Of a stretch of DNA of 5,622 nt, positions 1 to 4,900 are shown piece after piece; the stretch's first letter is position 1, and every line of letters starts with the position of its first letter. Source of the stretch: Gemmatimonadota bacterium. GTDB lineage: Bacteria > JBHIER01 > G020348925. The position numbers and the translations under genes were made by a program. The stretch is from NCBI GenBank assembly GCA_020348925.1, contig CP070758.1:208081-213702 (forward strand), given 5' to 3'. The notes under the pieces were generated by a model. It was not told where the DNA came from, did not search any database, and worked only from the letters and a program-made list of their open reading frames with translations.

Positions 1-206
1 AAGCCCCACTCGCAGCTTAGCGCCAGGACGGTGGCCAGGTTTATAAAGGCGTCCGACGTTATTTAGGATCCACGAAAAATTCACAGAAAAGAGCCAACGT
101 TCATTTTGATCCTGATATGCACCGGCTATTGCGGGTTGGGGTGCAGAGACGGATTGGTCTTTCTCTGCCTTGGTGAGTGAAGCCGTAAAGCTCTGACTCG
201 CCGAGG
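1..206. other. Left-edge stretch without a supportable gene
   Basis: I see no gene here that I can support. The plus strand has only short stop-limited frames without plausible starts; one (frame 1) ends at a TAG at 64-66 and could be the tail of something upstream. On the minus strand one frame is open from a stop at 244-246 to the left edge (about 81 codons). It has no ATG, and its only GTG codons are late. Its translation has a Ser/Thr/Ala-rich first part, then a segment reading NERWLFSVNFSW. This could be a gene remnant, part of a gene with a lost start, or a chance open frame. No promoter, terminator or RNA gene was recognised. Confidence 0.4.
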
Positions 207-611
207 ATGTTGAGGATCTTGCTGTATTATCAAAATCAGAGAGCTAAAACGGTAATATCATTCTCCTCATTTCTGGTGCCATAGTGGGATTGATCGCTAT
301 TGTGAGACGATTGGAGAGACAGATTTTTGCCTTGCTCTGATGCTTGTTCTCGGTGGGTTCTTTGGATCTCTCTGGAGCGCAACATCGCATGAGAGATATG
401 CTTTTAGAGCACAAGAGCAGGACGCTATAGAAATAAACTCGATAAACTTTTCCCAAACGCACATCTGATAGAAATAAAGAATGAGGCAGACGAGGAAACG
501 GAAAAGAAATATAAGTTTCTCCACAAGGTTCCTTTTTGGCACTTGTGGGCCGCGCTCAATATGCTGACAGCATGCGTTGGGATTTATCTTATGGGCGTTA
601 GCAAGATTTAG
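207..611 (+). pseudogene. Small multi-span membrane protein, broken by three apparent -1 frameshifts
   Basis: Function unknown. The gene is visible only when four reading segments are joined. Segment 1 starts at ATG 207 (MLRILLYYQNQRAKTV, to about 254). Segment 2 (about 257-337) gives IILLISGAIVGLIAIVRRLE and more. Segment 3 (340 to about 440) begins MLVLGGFFGSLWSATSHERY. Segment 4 (441 to the TAG at 609-611) contains DKLFPNAHLIEIKNEADEE and then VPFWHLWAALNMLTACVGIY. Each change of frame is in the direction expected from loss of one base, near 255, 338 and 440. The rebuilt product is about 136 residues: a short basic start, two hydrophobic segments, a charged acidic/lysine-rich middle and one more hydrophobic segment, so probably an inner-membrane protein with three spans. 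The start at 207 is uncertain: the purine-rich GAGG directly abuts the ATG. The stop codon overlaps the left end of an attC-like repeat. Lesions could be true decay or sequencing error. I do not recognise the family. Confidence 0.65.
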
Positions 612-714
612 TCAACGAATAATCAGCGCAGGCAGTCAATGGCGGCTAGGAAAGGGTTTCTTACGAGTCAAAACAAGCTCTTCCCCGCTGCGGCTGGTGC
701 GCTGACCGTTAGGC
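609..714 (+). repeat. attC-like imperfect inverted repeat (possible integron cassette recombination site)
   Basis: The right end is GTTAGGC (708-714), which fits the attC core consensus GTTRRRY. Two bases before it, TGCGCTGA (698-705) is the exact reverse complement of TCAGCGCA (623-630), an 8-bp stem. A second short stem with one G-T pair can form between 641-645 (GGCGG) and 685-689 (CCGCT). The left end reads GTCAAC (611-616), one base short of the expected GTCTAAC-type partner of the right core. The total of about 105 bases lies within the known attC size range, and the site overlaps the upstream stop codon as in real cassettes. Against it: no integrase gene is in view, the left core is imperfect, the spacer before the right core is short, and 125 bases separate the site from the next start codon. 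Confidence 0.33.
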
Positions 715-838
715 AAAAGCATCAAAAACTATAAAAGAAATGAGTTTTGTTTTTTTCGCATTATCCAGGTTAGCAGCTTTACAGCGCGGACGCGAGGTGC
801 CGTACCGCTCGCACAGAATGTAAGGAGAAAACCAACAA
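715..838. other. Leader region of the cupin gene
   Basis: No gene is seen in these 124 bases. A weak six-pair A/T stem (AAAACT at 725-730 with AGTTTT at 743-748) precedes a T-run at 750-756. It is too unstable to be called a terminator with confidence. A good ribosome binding site, AAGGAG at 822-827, lies 11 bases before the ATG at 839. No convincing -35/-10 pair was found. Confidence 0.4.
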
Positions 839-1212
839 ATGACACAAGTAATAGTAAAGCCAACCGAAATACAAGCCCTTGGCAACAAGCCTAAAATCAT
901 TCAAGAGTATAGAGGTCGTGTCAATTCAAAGACAGAAAAAGTCAGTATCGCTAAAATGAACAATCCTGAGGCATGGATAGAGCCTGAACAGACATCAGAA
1001 TTTGATGAATATTCATTTGTTCAAAATGGTATGTTTGTGCAAAAGCAAAGAAGGAAGCGTTTGTAATAAATGCAAGGGAAGCATTGATAGCATCGAAAGG
1101 TGAACGAATTCAATACAGCACTCCTCATCCAGGTGTTGCAGAGCAAAGAGCTGTTTGTTCTCCTGCATTTAGCCTAAAACGAGCAAATAGGGACAATGAA
1201 TCACACCTATAA
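839..1212 (+). pseudogene. Cupin-domain protein, broken by one apparent -1 frameshift
   Basis: A small single-domain cupin (beta-barrel) protein, about 124 residues when rebuilt. The first frame starts at ATG 839 behind AAGGAG (822-827). It holds an N-terminal part and the first cupin motif region (W46, E48-P49, FDEY at 55-58, N63-G64), then runs into a false C-terminus and stops at 1064-1066. The second frame, from about 1039 to the TAA at 1210-1212, continues the fold with FVINAREALIASKGERIQYS, then TPHPG and a C-terminal AVCSPAFSL. That order (FDEY..G, then INA.EA..ASKGE, then YSTPHPG, then PAFS) is the normal one for this cupin subfamily from memory. The shift needs one lost base between about 1034 and 1045. 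The usual HxH metal ligands of cupin motif 1 are replaced by acidic residues, so the substrate and any metal are unknown. The cause is decay or a sequencing error; the heptamer around the shift is not a recognised programmed slippery site. Confidence 0.82.
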
Positions 1213-1276
1213 CAAATCACTTCACTTTATGTCTACTCGCTGTATTCCGTAAAACCGGTGAGTTCAAAGGGTAGGC
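1207..1276 (+). repeat. Weak attC-like stretch after the cupin gene
   Basis: The left end CTATAAC (1207-1213) overlaps the cupin stop codon and is followed by AAATCACTTCAC. The right end GTGAGTTCAAAGGGTAGGC (1258-1276) contains GTAGGC, one T short of the GTTAGGC seen at 708-714. ACTTCAC on the left can pair with GTGA-GT on the right with one unpaired base, which recalls the extrahelical bases of attC sites. The evidence is thin: the right core is defective and the inverted repeat is short and interrupted. Confidence 0.18.
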
Positions 1277-1329
1277 CATGCACCAATCACAATCGAAATT
1301 ACAGACCACTCGTAAAGGAGGGAAGAGTT

Positions 1330-1598
1330 ATGCCATATTTATTCGTTCGGCAAAAAGTGGAGGATTTTGAGAGGTGGTACGATGGCTTTAAATCACACGA
1401 CGAGGCCCACCAAGAGGCTGGGCTGAAAGACTTGCAACTTCTGCGTGATGTTTCTGATCCCAACACTGTTGTCTGTTTTTTCAGAGTTGAGGATATTGAA
1501 AAAGCCAAGGTTTTTACGGAACCCCCCAAGCGAGCGAGGCACGGAAGGTGTCGGGGATGATCGGTGAGCCGGAGGTTTTATTGCTGAAAGAAATATAG
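1330..1598 (+). pseudogene. Small cyclase/antibiotic-monooxygenase-like protein, broken by one apparent -1 frameshift
   Basis: The start is the ATG at 1330, eight bases after a near-perfect ribosome binding site AGGAGG (1316-1321). An in-frame upstream ATG at 1258 lacks such a site and adds a non-protein-like leader, so I reject it. The first 64 codons begin MPYLFVRQKVEDFERW and continue through LRDVSDPNTVVCFFRVEDI and EKAKVFTE. The pattern of a beta strand, a helix with a conserved Trp, and a second beta pair matches the small dimeric alpha/beta-barrel (ferredoxin-like) proteins often named 'cyclase' or antibiotic biosynthesis monooxygenase-like. At a run of six C (1522-1527) the frame is lost and the direct reading ends at 1558-1560. 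Dropping to the other frame from 1524 gives PQASEARKVSGMIGEPEVLL and then LKEI with a TAG at 1596-1598, a natural C-terminus for the family. One missing base (a seventh C, or a T making Ser-Pro) would restore an 89-residue protein. No catalytic role can be assigned; many members have none known. Confidence 0.75.
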
Positions 1599-1657
1599 AA
1601 AGTAGCTTCAAAGTCAAAGAGTCGCTGGATCCCCGTTAGTTGTGTTATTATACCACG

Positions 1658-1675
1658 AGGAGCGAAGCTCTTTTT
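1658..1675 (+). terminator. Rho-independent terminator after the cyclase-like gene
   Basis: A compact hairpin: AGGAGC (1658-1663), loop GAA (1664-1666), GCTCTT (1667-1672). Four pairs (GAGC/GCTC) are Watson-Crick, extended by a G-T and an A-T pair, and a run of five T follows the GC core (1671-1675). It lies 60 bases after the rebuilt stop of the cyclase-like gene and would separate that transcript from the protease. The stem is short, so efficiency may be moderate. Confidence 0.6.
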
Positions 1676-1773
1676 ATATTCCTTATTTCTCCCAACTTTA
1701 TTTCTTCATTGATTCGAACCATGATAACAGTATCTTTTCCTGATTGAAATGACGTAATGGGGAAGAAATAATC

Positions 1774-1875
1774 ATGTTTGTCAGTTTCAACAAAGTCCGT
1801 GATGGTGATTCAGTATGTATTATAAAATATCCTGACTGTGATGCGAAACTAACAGTGGAAAATCCTGTCACATGA
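1774..1875 (+). CDS. Doubtful short ORF upstream of the protease
   Basis: An ATG at 1774 opens a 33-codon frame ending in TGA at 1873-1875. A purine-rich GGGGAAG lies about nine bases upstream. The product begins MFVSFNKVRDGDSVCIIKYP, has two Cys and several acidic residues, has no signal peptide or membrane segment, and resembles nothing I know. It ends 43 bases before the protease start and could be a leader peptide, a remnant of a longer gene or a chance ORF. A 61-codon minus-strand frame covers the same place and reads less like a protein. Confidence 0.22.
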   Translation: MFVSFNKVRDGDSVCIIKYPDCDAKLTVENPVT

Positions 1876-1907
1876 TTAGTCAACAGAAAAAAAGCCGCCT
1901 TAACTTC

Positions 1908-1913
1908 GGAGGT
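1908..1913 (+). promoter_or_regulatory. Strong ribosome binding site of the protease gene
   Basis: GGAGGT at 1908-1913 lies five bases before the ATG at 1919. The same frame has a TAA at 1901-1903, and no other start codon lies between it and 1919, so this site fixes the start. Confidence 0.85.
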
Positions 1914-1918
1914 GTGAG

Positions 1919-4900
1919 ATGAAATCTTTTTTTTGTAGTGTTGTGTCTTTTGTGCTGATTTTGTTTCCTTTTTTCATTGGGAATACTGCATCCGAAGAAA
2001 TAGTAACCTCCGTCACATTTTCCCGTTCGGAGTTGACGTTTGAAAGGTTCGAAAACTATGACATCGTGCGGATGGTACATTGTGACATAACCAGGGAGGT
2101 TGGGGAACCGCAACTTCCAGTGAAAATGTTCCACATTGCTGTTCCAGCTGGAATGAAGGTGAGTCACATCGAGATTCTATCAATTGAAAGGGAGGAATTG
2201 GAGGGGACGTATACTCTTTTTCCCGTTCAGCCTCCGCAGGTCCTGGGGAGACCGGGCAATTTAGTTCGAACCTTCGATCTCGTGGCTCCGAAGCTGGCGG
2301 TGTATCAATCGAATGAGCCCTACCCTGAAGAAGTGATAGAATTATCTTCCACAGGTTCTCTCCGGGGGCATCGGCTGGCCTGTTTACTCGTGCATCCACT
2401 GCAGTACTGTCCCGCTCAGGGAAAACTCACACTCTTCACGAAAATTACGATTGAGGTGGCGCTCGGTCCGGATAACACCTTTCAGCAGGGGCTGGGCAAA
2501 AGGATCGACGGGGAAAAAGATGTCGGATACTCTCTGGCGCAACGTATGGTTCTCAATCCTCAGGATGTGGGTGCACCGTCTTCCTTGAAGGATTCATACG
2601 CGTCCCATCTGGTTGAAGGTCAGTATGAGTATGTGATCATTACGGATGCAAGGTTCGAATCCTATTTTCGACCTCTGGTCGAGTGGAAGACCCGGAAGGG
2701 CGTGCCGACTGCCGTGATCACGACGTCCTGGATCTATGAGCAGTATCCCGGTAGTGACGATCAGGAGCGAATCCGGAATTTCATTCGTGATGCGTACCAG
2801 AATTGGGGAACAGTGTGGGTCCTCATCGGAGGAGATACGGACGTTGTCCCGGAAAGAGTGGCCTGGGCCATGGATTGTGAATACGGTGCTGAGCCCGACG
2901 AGAACGACATTCCGGCCGACCTCTACTACTCGGATCTTGACGGGACGTGGGACGACAACGGCAACGGCATCTACGGCGAAGTGGACGATAACGTCGATCT
3001 GTATCCCGATGTCTTCGTCGGTCGGGCTGCGGTGAATACGACCTATGAGGTCGAGACCTTTGTCCGAAAGATTTTAGCCTACGAGAATCCTGTCGTTACC
3101 GATCAGTTCATGAGGATGCTCTTTCTGGGAGAGATCATGTGGGATTCCCCATACACCGATGGTGGTGAGGGAAAAGATATGATCGATGATGAATGCATTC
3201 CCCCCAGGTACGATCCGATAACGAAACTCTATCAGTCCAAAGGGAACGAGAGCACCGCATCCGTTGTGGCGGCCATGAACGAGGGCTATCACATCATCAA
3301 CCACGACGGTCACTGCTGGTGGACGGTTATGGGAGTAGGGGATGGCTCTCTGGTCAGTAGTGACATGGATGGGCTGCGAAATAATCCGGCCAGTAGCATC
3401 ATCTATTCCATCGGCTGTTGGCCGGCGGCCATCGATTACGATTGCATTGCCGAGCATTTTGTGAACAATCCCCGCGGCGGCGGTGTGGCCTTCATCGGGA
3501 ATTCACGGTACGGCTGGGGGTCCCCGGGTAATCCGGGCTACGGGTACTCCGACCGCTTCGATCTGCAATTCTACGTGGAGCTATTTGACAACGGGATCAG
3601 CAATATAGGGGCGACATTGGCGGCAACCAAGGCTTTTTATGTGGGCCGCTCTCGGCAGGAGAACGTCTACCGCATTCACCAGTACGAAGTCAATCTCTTA
3701 GGCGATCCTGAGATGGACATCTGGACGAACACACCGGGTGTGTTAACGGTAGATCATCCTGCTGAAGTGCCTGCGGGTTATGACTTTTTCACTGTTACCG
3801 TTACTTCAGATGCGGCCCCAGTGGAGGGAAGCCTTGTATGTCTCATGAACGGAGCCGATCTTTTTGAGCGTGGTACTACGAACTCTCAGGGGCAGGTGAC
3901 CTTTGAAATGAACACGAGTGAGGTGGATACGATATGGGTGACGGTGACCGCCCACGACTATATTCCATATCAAGGATCTGCGGTTGTCAATGCTCAAGGG
4001 CCCTATATGGGAGAGTTTGGTCATTATGTTATACATACCCCTAACGGTGATGGTTTGATCAATCCGGGGGAGCGTATAGAGTTGAACGTATCTGTAATTA
4101 ATAGAGGTAGCGAGACAGCGATCAATGTCGTAGCTGTACTCAAAACCGGTGATCCTGTGGTTGCTATCACAGATAGCATTAATGGTCCGAGAAACCTATC
4201 TCCAGGCGGCCAAGCAATACCTGTGTGGCTCATGAAGTTTACGTTTGAAGTCTCGTCTCAAGCTGCGAACGGCCATTCCATCCAGTTCACCCTCGAAATG
4301 TCCGATTCTTTGGGCCATGTTTGGACCAATATCATACCCATCACAGTAGCTGCGCCGGTTCTCATTTGTCAGAGCTACTCTATCGATGACAGCACCGGCG
4401 GGAATGGCAACGGTCTTATGGAGGACGGAGAAAGGATTTCCATCGACGTGGGCATCAAGAATGCTGGTCTCGGAATCGCCTATGGTGTGGCCGTGCGTCC
4501 TCAGGTCGGATCCTGTGATATTGCGCTCAAGGATTCTTTGATTGTTCTGAACGACATTGATCCAGGATCGACCACCACGGGATCCTTTTCGCTTGAGTTT
4601 ACTGATCCCGATTGTCCGACTCCTGCCTTTGATGTATATACCCTCAATGTCAACACCAGCGATGGGTACTCCTTCACTGACGGGTTCTCGCTGGCACGGC
4701 ATCAGGCCCAATGGGGATTCTACGATGACATGGAGCATGGAGATACAGATACACTCTGGACCTATGGCGGTCAAGGGAACCTGTGGCACGTGACCCAGCA
4801 CCGCAGTCACTCGGGTGACTATAGCTGGTACTGCGGGCACGAGGATCGATGGCGCTACGACAAGCACATGGACTGTTCACTTATCTCCTGTCCCATCACC

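Larger units (their letters stand above)
1599..1918. other. Intergenic region between the small genes and the protease
   Basis: This 320-base stretch is A/T-rich. It holds a rho-independent terminator (1658-1675), a doubtful short ORF (1774-1875) and the ribosome binding site of the protease (1908-1913). CGTTAG at 1634-1639 resembles a cassette core, but the following bases do not fit GTTRRRY and there is no matching left arm. Several A/T-rich candidates for a -10 box exist (for example around 1815-1827), but none has a well-spaced -35 that I would defend. The protease promoter is probably in this region by position alone. Confidence 0.5.

Noticed and set aside
244-542. Two overlapping minus-strand ORFs (244-462 and 297-542)
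   Set aside because: They are antisense to the joined plus-strand membrane-protein reading, which has clear hydrophobic segments and a natural stop. The minus-strand products look compositionally random.
725-756. A/T hairpin plus T-run as a terminator before the cupin gene
   Set aside because: The stem is six A/T-dominated pairs with a 12-base loop, too weak to claim.
1258-1329. Upstream ATG at 1258 as the start of the cyclase-like gene
   Set aside because: It adds 24 codons of non-family sequence without a ribosome binding site, whereas ATG 1330 has AGGAGG at the right distance and gives the typical MPYLFVR start.
1634-1645. Third attC-like core (CGTTAG) after the cyclase-like gene
   Set aside because: The bases after GTTAG do not fit the consensus and no inverted partner is found near the stop codon at 1596-1598.
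1711-1775. tRNA-like signal on the minus strand (GGTTCGAATC T-loop, with ATTTCTT and AAGAAAT as possible acceptor arms)
   Set aside because: The T-stem has a mismatch, there is no D-arm with GG, no anticodon stem can form, and the length is about three bases short. It is probably a coincidence.
608-1884. Exact repeat TTAGTCAAC at 608-616 and 1876-1884, both at stop codons
   Set aside because: A nine-base match within about 1.9 kb is expected by chance several times, and the flanking sequence is not shared.
4196-4867. Long minus-strand ORF (223 codons) and other minus-strand ORFs at 2013-2399, 3074-3457 and 5087-5575
   Set aside because: All lie antisense inside the intact protease gene, whose plus-strand reading has clear C25 motifs and repeated domains. 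They lack recognisable domains and are shadows of its codon use.
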